This document shows positions 21,609 through 31,070 of a stretch of 64,000 nt of DNA, piece after piece. A program made the position numbers and the translations under genes. Under the pieces are notes generated by a model. That model did not search any database. It saw nothing but the letters and a program-made list of their open reading frames with translations, and had not been told where the DNA came from. The DNA is from Emiliania huxleyi CCMP1516 (taxonomy: Eukaryota; Haptophyta; Isochrysidales; Noelaerhabdaceae), in the NCBI RefSeq assembly GCF_000372725.1, contig NW_005200951.1, positions 241,761-305,760 on the forward strand, given 5' to 3'. Each line of letters starts with the position of its first letter. Positions within the stretch are counted from its first letter, which is position 1.

Positions 21609-21636
21609 GGAGAGAGAGCGAGAGAGAGAGAGAGGG

Positions 21637-21667
<31 letters not shown>

Positions 21668-24371
21668 GAGAGAGAGGGGGGGGGGGGGGGGAGGGGGAGT
21701 CTGCGCCATGTAGAAGGAGAAGGCGCGCTGAACTGTCTCGGGGGCGTCTCGGAAGTGCCTCGGAAGCGTCTCGGAGGTGTCCGCGCCTTGTAGAAGGAGA
21801 AGGCGCGCTGCGCGAGCGCCTCGCCGGACAGGCCGACCACTTGCGAGTCGGGGGAGGCCATGTAGTGCTCGTCGAGCAAGAAGGCGACGTTCGACTGCGC
21901 TACCTCGTACCCCCCCTCGGCGAGAGACGCGTACAGCTGCAGCGGCGCCTGGTCTCGGCACATCTCGCGTCACCTCGCGTCATCTCGGAGAGGCGAGGCG
22001 GGCGAGGCGGGCGGCTGCAGCGGCGCCTCCCCCCCGCCCGCCCAGGGGGAGATATGGGGAGATATGGGGAGGTATGGGGAGATATGGGGAGATCGCCTCC
22101 TCCCGCCCGCCCAGGAGGCCGTCGTGCGCCTCCATCAGCATCGACCCCCACGGGCCGCGCTCCGCGACGGCCTTGAGGAACTGGACGGCAACCTGATACC
22201 CGAGATTGCCCGAGATCACCCGAGATGACCCGAGATGACCCGAGATGACCCGAGATGACCCGAGATGACCCGAGATGACCCGAGATGCCCCGAGATGACC
22301 CGAGATTGCGCCCTCGAGGAGCTGGACGGGTACAGGGTACGAGGCGGCGGTGCCGAGCCCATTCAGGTGCATCTCCCCTATCTCTCTTCCACATCTCCCG
22401 CACATCTCTCCCCATGTCTCACCGGGCACGAGGCGGCGGTGCCGAGCCCATTCAGGTGCATCTGGCCGAGGTTGTAGAGGGCGAGGGTGTGCCCTTGGTG
22501 GGCCGAGAGGGTGAAGTGGTGCAGCGCCTTGTCGTGCGCCTTGCGAGAAGGTTCACAGAAGGTTCACGGAAGGTTCACAGAAGGTTCACGGACGGCTGCT
22601 GGAGGGTGGAGTGGCGCAGAGGCCGTGTCTGTGCGCCTTGCGCACGCCGAGGCCGGCGATGTGCATCGCTCCGAGGTTGAACTGAGCCTGAGGTGGGTGG
22701 TGGTGGGGGGGGGGGGAGATGAAGGGGGGGGGGGGGAGATGTGCCTCGCGTCGAGGGGTTGAGCTGCGCCTCGGCGTTCCCTCGCTCGGCCGCCTGCAGG
22801 GAGGTGTGGGGGGGAAGATGACGAGACTCGCCGGATTCACCCGAGATGGTCCGAGCTGGTCCGAGCTGGCCCGAGATGGTCCGAGCTGGTCCGAGATGGT
22901 CCGAGCTGGCCCGAGATGGTCCGAGCTGGCCCGAGCTGGCCCGAGATGGTCCGAGCTGGCCCGCCACCTTTTGGAAGAGCTGCAGCGCCTTGGAGTGCGA
23001 CTGCGCGACCCCGTACCCCTGCATGTACATGTAGCCGAGCCCGTTCTGGCTCGGCGCGTGCCCCTTGGCGGCGCCCTTGCGGAAGAACTCGAGCGCGGTG
23101 GCGTTGTCCTGCTCCACCCCCATCCCCTGCGCGTACATGTGTCCGAGGTGCGAGTACGCCGCCGCCTACTCTCTTCCACTGGGTTTGGGTACCGGGTCGG
23201 TAGGGTACACCGAACGTGCGAGTCTACGCCGCCGCCTCGCCCGCCGCCGCCGCGCGCGAGTAAAACTCGAAGGCGCGGGCGTGGTCCGGCACGAGCCCGC
23301 GCGCGCCTGTTCACAGCTTGCAGGTGTGAAGAGACGCCGTTCACAGCTCGGTGGTCCGGCACGAGCCCACGCGCGCCATGCAAGTTGAGGTGCGCGAGCG
23401 TCAGCTGCGCGTCGACAGAGCCCTTCCTCGCGGAGTGCTCGTAGTACTGGATCACGTCGTCGTCTGCGCCTCTCTTGCCGCCGCCGCCCAGAGGCGTGTC
23501 GAGCGAGAGGCGGACCTGTTCACAGCGCGAGGTGTGAACGAGGAAGTGTCTAGGAAGTGTCTAGGAACTTCTCGACGAGGCGGACCTGTTCACAACGGCT
23601 CGGACCGCCGCGCGTGAGGCGGCAAGCAGTCTCCTCCGCCTCGCCGCCGACAGCGGGGCAGCGGGAGAGGCCACCTTTTCGAGGAGCTTGCCGCCGCGCA
23701 GCCGCTGTGCAGAGGAGACGACTCGCTCGGCGACGGGGGAGTAGTAGAGGAGCGCCTTGCCGCAGTCCTTCGGCGCGTCCACGCCGAGGAGGTGCCGGTA
23801 CCCGAGCGCCAGCTGCGCGCCGACAGAACCTCCTTCGGCCTACAGGGAAGCCTCCGAGAAGGTTCCGAGACAGTTCCGAGGTTGACTGGGCCACAGAGCT
23901 TCCTTCGGCCGCAAAGTGGAAGAACGTCATCGCGAGGGGCGTGTCCTTGGGCGCGTTGAAGCCGGCGGCGTGGAGGACGCCGAGCGCGTACTGCGCCTCG
24001 GGCGCCCCGAACGCCGCCGCGCGCTGGAACAGGTCGTACGCCCGCTCTCCGTCCCGCTGCACGCCGTCGCCCTGGAGGTACATGTGGCCGAGCGCCGTGG
24101 CGGCCGCGCACGCGTCGTCCAGGCTGACGAGGCTGGTCGAGTTGGCGGCGGCGATAGCGGCGTACAGCGGCGCGGCCTCGGCGGGCTGCTTTGTGGACCG
24201 CCCGTCGTCGCCGTTGTGCAGCTTGCGCGCGTGCGCCAGCAGGGCGCTGGCGTTTGCGACGCCGGCGTCGGCGCAGGCTCGCTGCAGTGCTGTCGCCGTG
24301 GAGGCGGCGGCGGCCTCGTCGCTTTGCGCGACCGAGCCGACAGCAAGAAGCAGCAGGGAAAGGCTGCGCAT
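20667..24371 (-). CDS. SEL1L: SEL1L/HRD3-type ERAD adaptor, 13 exons
   Basis: Start Met at 24371 with a signal peptide (MRSLSLLLLAVGSVAQS); stop at 20667. The exons join in frame to about 640 residues. Sel1 repeats are visible throughout, e.g. ALGHMYLQGDGVQRDGERAY, GHMYAQGMGVEQDNATALEF, GLGYMYMQGYGVAQSHSKAL, FNLGAMHIAGLGVRK and LAYMYTHGLGLPSDV. The last part matches the SEL1L C-terminus: LAERHYDQAMDASADAYLPV, then a luminal linker and the membrane span EWDTLLLAVLTAALASVLSL. By family knowledge it sits in the ER membrane with the HRD1 ubiquitin ligase and receives misfolded glycoproteins. Most of the 12 introns use GC donors, and most start with a copy of the next exon's first bases. Exon 6 is only 24 nt (AAERGNAE). 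Confidence 0.88.
21381..21504 (-). mobile_element. Introner family D copy in the SEL1L intron 10
   Basis: Matches the approximately 140-bp family shared with four other introns in this window: GTAAACTTCTCCACACACAC, CGAGGTGGTGGGGCAAGGGC and CTAGACGACAGGAGCC, on the minus strand. The same intron also carries the long GT and GA microsatellites at 21540-21690. Confidence 0.85.
21540..21690. repeat. Compound (GT)n-(GA)n-poly-G microsatellite inside an intron
   Basis: About 25 GT units, then nearly 45 GA units with occasional GG interruptions, then a run of G. It lies in the tenth SEL1L intron. On the coding strand it is a CT-rich stretch, which may serve as the polypyrimidine context of the intron. 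Confidence 0.95.
22040..22090 (-). repeat. ATCTCCCCAT repeat in SEL1L intron 9
   Basis: Four to five copies of GGGGAGATATGGGGAG (coding strand CTCCCCATATCTCCCC). The same motif fills an intron of the ShK gene at 43350-43610, indicating a shared intron family. Confidence 0.85.
22200..22312 (-). repeat. ATCTCGGGTC repeat in SEL1L intron 8
   Basis: Ten or more 10-bp units of CCCGAGATGA. The intron has a canonical GTGAGA donor, and contains a second, intronic copy of the exon sequence TGCACCTGAATGGGCTCGGC. Confidence 0.9.
22845..22965 (-). repeat. CCGAGCTGGC/CCGAGATGGT repeat in SEL1L intron 5
   Basis: About a dozen alternating decamers GGTCCGAGCT and GGCCCGAGAT fill most of this intron. They resemble the ATCTCGGGTC array of intron 8, so both may derive from one family. 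Confidence 0.9.
23840..23909 (-). mobile_element. Introner family A copy forming SEL1L intron 1 (70 nt)
   Basis: The donor GCCGAAGGAAGCTCTG is a near copy of the next exon's start GCCGAAGGAGGTTCTG. The body CAGTCAACCTCGGAACTGTC and the end TTCCCTGTAG are the same as in the HBS1 gene introns at 56522-56660 and 57184-57256. Confidence 0.9.
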
Positions 24372-24795
24372 GAGCAGGCGACGCGGAGTAGTGCCCAGAG
24401 GAGTCGGGCCGGGGGGCTTTATAGAGGTGGCGTCGCGCAAAAAGAATTCTCACCGGAATTGTCCGCCGGCGCTTCGCGCCGGCCAAGCATGACGACTAGG
24501 GCGTGGACGCTGACATAGCCCACAGTGGCAGCGTGACTAGGGTACTAGTCAGCCCACCAACGTGACATTGACAAGGCATCAAACAGCCCGTTTGACCGCT
24601 TCGTCGTGAGTGCACAAAACACGGATCTATTGGCGCACTACAACTGCGCCTATGGCGCGAGCACTGTTATGGAGCACTGTGCACGGACTGGCAGACATGC
24701 GCCTGACAAGGGATGGGCCGCGCGCGGCGCGGCGACCCTCTTGCTCGCGCTCGATTGAAGACCCCAATCATCCACTGTCTCCTGAGGTGCTCTCG

Positions 24796-25243
24796 TTGGC
24801 CTGTCCGAGGGTTTCCTCTCGCACCCTACCTGGTTTCCTTTCCGTGTTTCCTGCTCGTTTCCCTACAACACCCTCTAGTTTCCTCGGGAAACCCCGGGGA
24901 AACTCCGTGGAATTCGTCATTTGGGGGGGGCTCTGAGCCGTGTCTGAGGCTGTTTTGGGGCCAAAATCGGCAAAATACCGGGTATTTTGCGGGTATACCT
25001 GGAAAACCCCGGTATACCTGGAAAATACCTGGGTATCGTGCCGATTTCCTCAATTTTGCCCCAGATTTTGCCCCAGACCAGCTCTCAGACTCAGGGAAAC
25101 TCGCGAGTTTCCCGAGGGAAACTCGAGAGAAACAGAATGGAGCACCAAACACCCTCTGGTTTCCCTGGAAACTTCCGGAAACGCAAAGTGCTGGGGACCC
25201 TCTGGTTTCCCTCTGGGTTGCCGGAAACCCTCGGACAGGCCAA
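24796..25243. mobile_element. 448-bp MITE with 21-bp TIRs and 8-bp target duplication
   Basis: Perfect terminal inverted repeats TTGGCCTGTCCGAGGGTTTC plus C occur at 24796-24816 and, inverted, 25223-25243. Perfect 8-bp direct repeats TGCTCTCG flank them at 24788-24795 and 25244-25251. The inside is rich in GGGAAACC/GGTTTCC motifs in both orientations and has no gene. An 8-bp duplication is hAT-like. Confidence 0.95.
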
Positions 25244-25251
25244 TGCTCTCG

Positions 25252-25915
25252 ATCCTGCTGTTAACCCGTGCGCGCTGCTGGCGGGTCTGCTTTGGACGGC
25301 GCCGCTGCTACTGGCGCCGAGTTAGGTCAACAACCGGTCAGCTTAAGCCGCCCGTTATTCATGCTGATGCCACGTATTTTTTCCGCACTGTCCTCCCGCC
25401 TCTGCCGAGTAGTTGTTGTGTTGTTGGTTCGGTGTAGATTGCTGGCAAGTTAGCCCCAATCGTGTTCAATCAAGTACGAACACTAACGCGACGTATGGTG
25501 CGGGTGTCGAAGCCCCCGCACCAAACAGAAAATTAGATACTCAACTAAGTCCAACAACACTCTTCGTAGTCCGCTGCTGCAAGAGACCTTTCACGGCTAC
25601 ACGCTTTATGGCGTTCACGCCTGCGACTTACAAGTCCGCTTCCATGCTTGCTCGAGGTTTGGCTCGCCACGGGGTTTTCGCAAACTGACTGGCAGCGAGC
25701 GAGGCGGCGAGGGTTGGCTGCAGACACTGCAACGCGCTATGCGTCAGTAGCTGCGCGACGGCGACTTGTGCGAGTTTGGCAGACTAGCCCAAGTTCGAAG
25801 CGTGCCAGCGGTGCGGGATTTTTTTTCGAGCCCAAGGGGGGAATTTATCCCAAGATCGACGGTGGGGGGATCGACGGTGGGGGGGAATTTATCGACGGTG
25901 GGGGGGGCAGCGTAT
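25252..25915. other. Intergenic, no gene recognised
   Basis: Holds three irregular copies of TCGACGGTGGGGGGA followed by ATTTATC at about 25855-25905; nothing else noted. Confidence 0.6.
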
Positions 25916-27466
25916 TCAGGTGCGACGACACAGGGTGTCCAGCAGCATCGCCGCCCAGGTCGGGCTGACCGAATGAGGAAAGGAATCCGGTCGGAGGCAA
26001 CAGCCATCTGCGTTGCGCTGGTGAAGCGGACACAATTTGTGCTGAGGGCTTATGCCACATTTACGCAAGCTGTAGTGAAAGGAGTCGGGCGAGCGGTCAG
26101 GCCGGGTGATGCTCGAGCTGAAGAGGTCGAGCCGGGACCAGGTCCTTGGAATTGCCCGCCGGATCGCAGCCTCCACGCCATGGTACGCACTATCTCCGAC
26201 CATCAGACTCAGGTCTCCGCGGGCGTGCTTCGCGGTGCATGTTCCCACGACAACCGGGCCGCCGAACGCCACGGCCTCTCTTGAGGCGTTGAGCCAGAGA
26301 CTGTGCAGCAGCTGTGCAGACTTCTGGTATCGTCCAATGTCCCAGTGGCAAGAGGCGAAGTAGATGGCGTGTACGTCGGCGGCCAGCACACGGAACTCAG
26401 TGCGGCGCAACGTCCGCAGTGTGGCGAAGATGTGCTGCATTCCCAGAGCTTGCACGTACACGAGACGCAACGAGTCGCGAGTCGACTCGTAGACCCTGGG
26501 CGAAAGCGACTGATTGGGGTCAAGCAGCTCCTGCCACGCCGGCTCCAGACCGTCTGCTAAGGTTACACGGAGGTCCTCGGGGGTCAGCTCTTTGCTGGCC
26601 ATCGGACTGAGATTGAAACCACAAACTTTCCCATCCCACGAGGAATTGCCACTGGCGCGGTCGAACGTGTACGGTGGCATCTTGGCCGGATCGAGCTGCC
26701 GCCGCCACCAATTGTCGAGGTCACAGAAGATGCCGCGCACAAGGGAATCGCCGATCAAGAGCACGGTGCGAAGCTTGGAAGCCTTCGTCCACTTGGCAGC
26801 AGCATGCATGTGGTGCTGCCCAAGACAGCGCGGCTGCGCTTGTTCCAGCGAGTCTCGTGTCCAGAAGGCGACTGCGCCCGCTGCAAAGGTGTGCCAACGG
26901 TAGCTGTCGGCCTGCCACTCGAGCGACGCTGCAGTTGGCTTGAGCTCGCGTCGCCATAGGCCAGGCTGCACGTGCGCGGTGTGTGCCCACGGATGCTCTT
27001 GGCATTTGGACCACACGAGCGTGTCGTTACGGCACCAGCGGCCGGGGACGCTCATAACAAACGGGCTGCCCATCAGCTGAGAGGACTCCATGAATGCGCC
27101 AGCGAGAGCGCCTATGTCGACGAGTGATTGGCCGGCGCCTGTGGTGCTCAAGCGAGCTTGGGCGCACGAGATCCAGAGCCGATACTCTCCGGCAGGCGGG
27201 CACTGCTGCGTCGGAAGCAGGATGGGTTGATGCCACCTTCTTGTGCTGGCAGCACGGAGGCCTGCGAGGATCACCGGCCCTTCGAGCCGCGCGTAGCACG
27301 GGCTGTGTATGTGGCTGCGTTGCCCGTCATTGTAGTAGTCGACAGCCAAGCCGCATGCATCGATGGAAAGCTTGACGCTCGAGTTGCCATCAGCGCTGAC
27401 AAGAGGCTGGGAATGTTCACGCAGCTCCGCTCCTTGCCCCTGCGCGTGAAGAGCTCGGTTGTCCAT
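25916..27466 (-). CDS. NXPE-like PC-esterase domain protein, 5' end interrupted
   Basis: The frame from the Met at 27466 gives 516 residues. The first part has an Ig/filamin-like look (GPVILAGLRAAS, PPAGEYRLWISCAQARL) as in NXPE proteins. The PC-esterase/GDSL-type domain follows, with the serine block TVLLIGDSLVRGIFCDL near residue 240 and a C-terminal DSFHYS block (Asp-His) near residue 480. Conserved cysteines and the pair ADVHAIYFASCHWD and HARGDLSLMVGDSAYHG fit the family. Such enzymes are acyl-esterases or acyltransferases on glycans in the secretory pathway. No signal peptide is in this frame. The coding look continues upstream to 27526 (HKYVDYNDSRRDFDVLL), where an LTR retrotransposon has inserted, so the 5' exon probably lies beyond 29158. 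Confidence 0.75.
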   Translation of the reverse strand: MDNRALHAQGQGAELREHSQPLVSADGNSSVKLSIDACGLAVDYYNDGQRSHIHSPCYARLEGPVILAGLRAASTRRWHQPILLPTQQCPPAGEYRLWISCAQARLSTTGAGQSLVDIGALAGAFMESSQLMGSPFVMSVPGRWCRNDTLVWSKCQEHPWAHTAHVQPGLWRRELKPTAASLEWQADSYRWHTFAAGAVAFWTRDSLEQAQPRCLGQHHMHAAAKWTKASKLRTVLLIGDSLVRGIFCDLDNWWRRQLDPAKMPPYTFDRASGNSSWDGKVCGFNLSPMASKELTPEDLRVTLADGLEPAWQELLDPNQSLSPRVYESTRDSLRLVYVQALGMQHIFATLRTLRRTEFRVLAADVHAIYFASCHWDIGRYQKSAQLLHSLWLNASREAVAFGGPVVVGTCTAKHARGDLSLMVGDSAYHGVEAAIRRAIPRTWSRLDLFSSSITRPDRSPDSFHYSLRKCGISPQHKLCPLHQRNADGCCLRPDSFPHSVSPTWAAMLLDTLCRRT

Positions 27467-27526
27467 CAGTAAAACGTCGAAATCGCGGCGGCTGTCGTTG
27501 TAATCCACGTACTTGTGATGTGTGCG

Positions 27527-27717
27527 TGTTGGAGAGTGTGAACTCAAACCTACTTCCTGACCGTAGCCTGACCGTCCTTGTGTAACCGTCTCATGTTTGG
27601 TTTGTCCTGCCGCGCACATTGTCATCGACTTGTATCCGACTTAGTGGCTGTGGTGATGTAGCGATGGTGTGGGTCTCTAGTGACCTATACAGCTCCTCCG
27701 TGTTCCGTCTCCTGACA
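27527..27717 (+). repeat. 5' LTR, 191 bp
   Basis: Begins TG and ends CA; same sequence as 28963-29153. Preceded by the target duplication GTGCG. Confidence 0.93.
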
Positions 27718-28962
27718 TGGTACCGACCGGTGAGTGCACGGAGTGAGCAGTGCGGCACTGAGGCCGACATGAGAGCTGGTGCGGCACACAAGCGAGATGT
27801 GTTGCCGCACAGCATTTCCGGCTTACGCTCGATACGTTGGCTGGCACCATGGGCACCTGCGCGAGCCGTGGTGATTGGCTGGGCACAGAGGCTCGGCGCA
27901 CGGTGGCACAGCGGCCGCCAACTGCTCGGCACGGAGGCTGAGCAGAATGAGTACAACCGCAACATCAACTTGGGTGCTTGCGGATCTTCTGCGACAGAGC
28001 GCATCTCCGCCAGCACTGCGGCTGTGTGGACACGAGTATCCCCTCTTGCTTCTCCTTACCGGTCCGTTCTCCTCGCCTACGGACCACCATCGCAGCTGCT
28101 GCCTCCGCTACCAGCTCTCGGGCTGCTGCAACGGCAGTTACCGCAAAGATCTCGCACCGAATGTGGACCCTGCCTTTCGCCGCCGCTACTTCCGACGTCG
28201 CCGCTCGACACGACCGGAGCTGTACGCGATGAACACGCGACGATCGACACGCCCTCTCTGCCTTGTGTGGCGATTACCACGTCGTGGGGGAGTGTTGGGC
28301 ATCTGTTCGACGTGGCAATGCCACTCTACCTCATTGCTGTCTCTTCCTCGTCTCGCCTCCTCGCGCTAGCCCGTCCCGCTATCCAACGCCTCTGGCAAGA
28401 AGTCCAATGTGCCTCTACGAGCGCCTCTGCCGTCTGGACGTCTGAGACTGAGCCTGCCATCTCCGACGTCGGCGGCCCGTGGCGCAACATCAACGTTCGG
28501 GGCATTGAAGATCGTCCTCACGTCCCTGATGCGCTCATCCGCGTCAACGCGGCGAGGCCTCCCAACGGCCCAATCGCCGCGCCGCAAGGGGGCGCCCCCG
28601 CTGCCGCTCCCGCGCCCGCCGCGCCTGCCGCGCCCGCTCAAGCCGCCGCCCCGCGACGCTCAGCCCGGATTGCAGCTCGCGGAGCGCCATGACCGAGCTC
28701 CACAACGAGCTCCTGTTCATTATCTCCCCTTTCTCTCTCTCCGCCCACTCGGCCGCGCTTTGACCCCTTCACTGGATCATCTTAGCGCGCAAGTCTTGCC
28801 AACAAGCAAGACCATCCTTCGCGAAGACGCAAGGTTGGACGCTTAGCCAGCCCCGCGAGACGCCGGCGGGTAACCGGCATACCTACGCTCAGACACATTC
28901 ACACTCTGCTGTTGTTGTCTGCCGCATCCTCATTCATGAAGACTGCGGAGACAATGGGGGAG

Positions 28963-29153
28963 TGTTGGAGAGTGTGAACTCAAACCTACTTCCTGACCGT
29001 AGCCTGACCGTCCTTGTGTAACCGTCTCATGTTTGGTTTGTCCTGCCGCGCACATTGTCATCGACTTGTATCCGACTTAGTGGCTGTGGTGATGTAGCGA
29101 TGGTGTGGGTCTCTAGTGACCTATACAGCTCCTCCGTGTTCCGTCTCCTGACA
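28963..29153 (+). repeat. 3' LTR, 191 bp
   Basis: Second copy of the LTR, preceded by the polypurine tract and followed by GTGCG. Confidence 0.93.
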
Positions 29154-29520
29154 GTGCGCAAGCGCGCTACTTACCCTTTTAGTTAGTTAGTCTCGGGCAA
29201 CGGCCAACAGACCAACAACAACACCCCGAAGCATTTGCCCTACTACGAGGCTTGGTCATCTCCAGCCTTATCGACCATCGCAACGAGCGGGCCGCCGCCA
29301 GAAGGCTGGGCTCCCACAACACGGTGCCGCCTCAAGAGGCAGCTCAAAAGCTGTACACCAAGATTCGCCGCGCCTGGAGAGTGCGTGGGGGGCCAGTCGG
29401 GGGAATAGATGATGCAGACCGGACATCGATCATGGCCCGCTCGGATTGGTGTGTTCAGTGTTGCACGTCACGTGGAGGTAAATGGCAATGGAGTTCTTCA
29501 CACTCTGCGTGGCACCGGTA

Positions 29521-30317
29521 ATGTCACTCACGCGCTTGCTCTGCGTCGCGATTGCGGCGGCCGTCGCGAACTCTCTCGGTCCAATGCCACGACCGCCGAT
29601 ACCGGCGCAGCGCCTTCGTTCGCCGCCGTCGCCTCAGCTGGCGGCTTCGCCCGCTGTGGTCGGTGCGAAGCTCCTCACGGCATCGGCAATCGGCGTCGGG
29701 ATCGTCACGTCGTTCATGGCGCCAGCGACGGCGTTAGCGAGCAAGCTCTTCGACGAGCGGTACGTCCGCCTTGCGTTTGTTTTCATAACATCGAGAGAGA
29801 GATTTTTAGAAGCTAACAAGAAATGTGTGACACAGAGTGATTGCTGGAGACGCTGCAGAACAAGCACCGGCACGTCAAGGCCACGAGAAGGCGACGGCCG
29901 CGCTGCAGCGGCTGCAGGGGGCCGTCGACGCCGAGGCGCGGCGGACCACCCGGATGTCTGTGGGCCCGAGAGCGATATGCATATAAGGCCAACCTGAACG
30001 CGGCGCTCGCCGACGTCTTGAGAAGAGATCCACGAGAGAACTTTATCGCGAGCTTCGTGTCGTCCATCGTCAAGGCCGTCACGATCGTGCCCCTCGTGAC
30101 CGTCGCCACGGCGGTCAGCACAGCGTTCGAAGTGTTCCTCGACGGAGCGTGGCGGATCACGCTACCTGTCGCGGCGGCGCACGTGGTGCTCCTTCGCTCT
30201 TACCGGCCGCTGTGGTCTCGGTCGATGATGTGGATTGGCTTCGGCGCGTGCGCGGCAATCCTCCTTGTAAAGGGGATCGAGCTAGTCTCCGAGTACACGA
30301 GCGACGACGGAGACTGA
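29521..30317 (+). CDS. Probable plastid or endomembrane protein with several membrane spans
   Basis: Three exons join in frame: 29521-29759, 29836-29935 and 29988-30317. The first intron is GT-AG (GTACGTCC to CACAG), the second GC-AG (GCGCGGCG to ATAAG). The product is about 222 residues. The N-terminus is signal-like (MSLTRLLCVAIAAAVANSL) followed by a Pro/Ser-rich and Ala-rich stretch, as in bipartite plastid leaders. The end of exon 1 and exon 2 hold ALASKLFDER and EKATAALQRLQGAVDAE. Exon 3 has hydrophobic segments (IVKAVTIVPLVTVATAVS, ITLPVAAAHVVLLRSY and MMWIGFGACAAILLVKGIEL). No family recognised. Confidence 0.65.
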
Positions 30318-31070
30318 GCACGAAGCGTGTTCGTCCAACGGAGCGCCGTGTTGCTACCAGCGCCCTCTCCCGCGAGTTCCCGCCACACCTTGCAACCGCC
30401 GGTCGGGCCTGCGTGAGCACCGCCGCTGCAGCGCCTGCAGCCGTGCCGCCAGGTCGGCGCGGGCGTCTTCTCGCATCTTCTGCAAGAGCGCGCGCGTGGG
30501 CGCGGCCGCGCCGTGGATGCGCTCAAAGATCTGGTCGTAATCCCGGTCTGCCGCTCGCACGCTCTCAAGGTGGATGTCTGTCCCGAGGGCGCATTGAGAC
30601 ATCATACACGATCGACCTCATTGTGGCAGCCTGCACGGCAGCGCTGGCAGGCGCGATGAGCGTCGTGCCACCTGACCCGAGACGGGTCGCAGGCGTCGTA
30701 CCGAGCGGGTCGAGACCGTGTCCTGATGTGATCTGCACGGGTGAGTCACGTCGGCGTCAAAGGAGCGACGTGTGTGACCTGTCAGAGCTTGATCTCCGAT
30801 CTCAGCGACGTCGAGTCGCCTTCGGTGGCGACAGCTAGGATGCTTTACGTCACTTTTTTTGGTAGTGCCGAGCTGGCCGTGACAGCGTTTTTGGTAGTTT
30901 TTGTTGCTTTTTCCACGTAGACTTTTTGCAACTAGTCAAATTTTGCTCAACGTAGTCATTTTGAATTTGCCCGCGCAATCAGAGCTGGCCCTCACCAGAT
31001 GGCCTTATAGCCTCTACGGTATACGTGGCTAGCCCTTAGCCGTACCCAGTAGGAACATCTGACCACATGC
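30318..31070. other. Intergenic, no gene supported
   Basis: A minus-strand frame at 30605-30354 reads RDYDQIFERIHGAAAPTRAL and EDARADLAARLQALQRR, which could be a lone exon or pseudogene piece. The stretch 30840-30980 is AT-richer with runs of T. Nothing else noted. Confidence 0.5.

Larger units (their letters stand above)
27527..29153 (+). mobile_element. Small LTR retrotransposon with 5-bp target duplication
   Basis: Two 191-bp direct repeats (27527-27717 and 28963-29153) start TGTTGGAGAG and end CTCCTGACA, and read identical along their length. The 5-bp repeat GTGCG flanks the element at 27522-27526 and 29154-29158. Directly after the left LTR, TGGTACCGACC fits a primer-binding site of the initiator-Met tRNA type. 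Just before the right LTR, GGAGACAATGGGGGAG is a polypurine tract. The 1245-bp interior has an open frame ending PRRSARIAARGAP but no protease, integrase or RT motif, so it is a non-autonomous (TRIM-like, possibly copia-derived) element. Identical LTRs imply a recent insertion. Confidence 0.92.

Noticed and set aside
22200-22965. Decamer arrays in SEL1L introns as CRISPR-like repeats
   Set aside because: Repeats are contiguous with no spacers, lie in introns, and the genome is eukaryotic.
28366-28641. Histone H4-like start MSGRGRRGGRGSGSGG on the minus strand
   Set aside because: The resemblance ends after the Gly/Arg stretch; it lies inside the LTR element and is the reverse of an Ala/Pro-rich frame.
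27619-28692. 357-residue frame in the LTR element as a full Gag-Pol
   Set aside because: No CCHC, protease, integrase or RT motif; only a C-terminal RRSARIA-type tail. Kept as a non-autonomous element.
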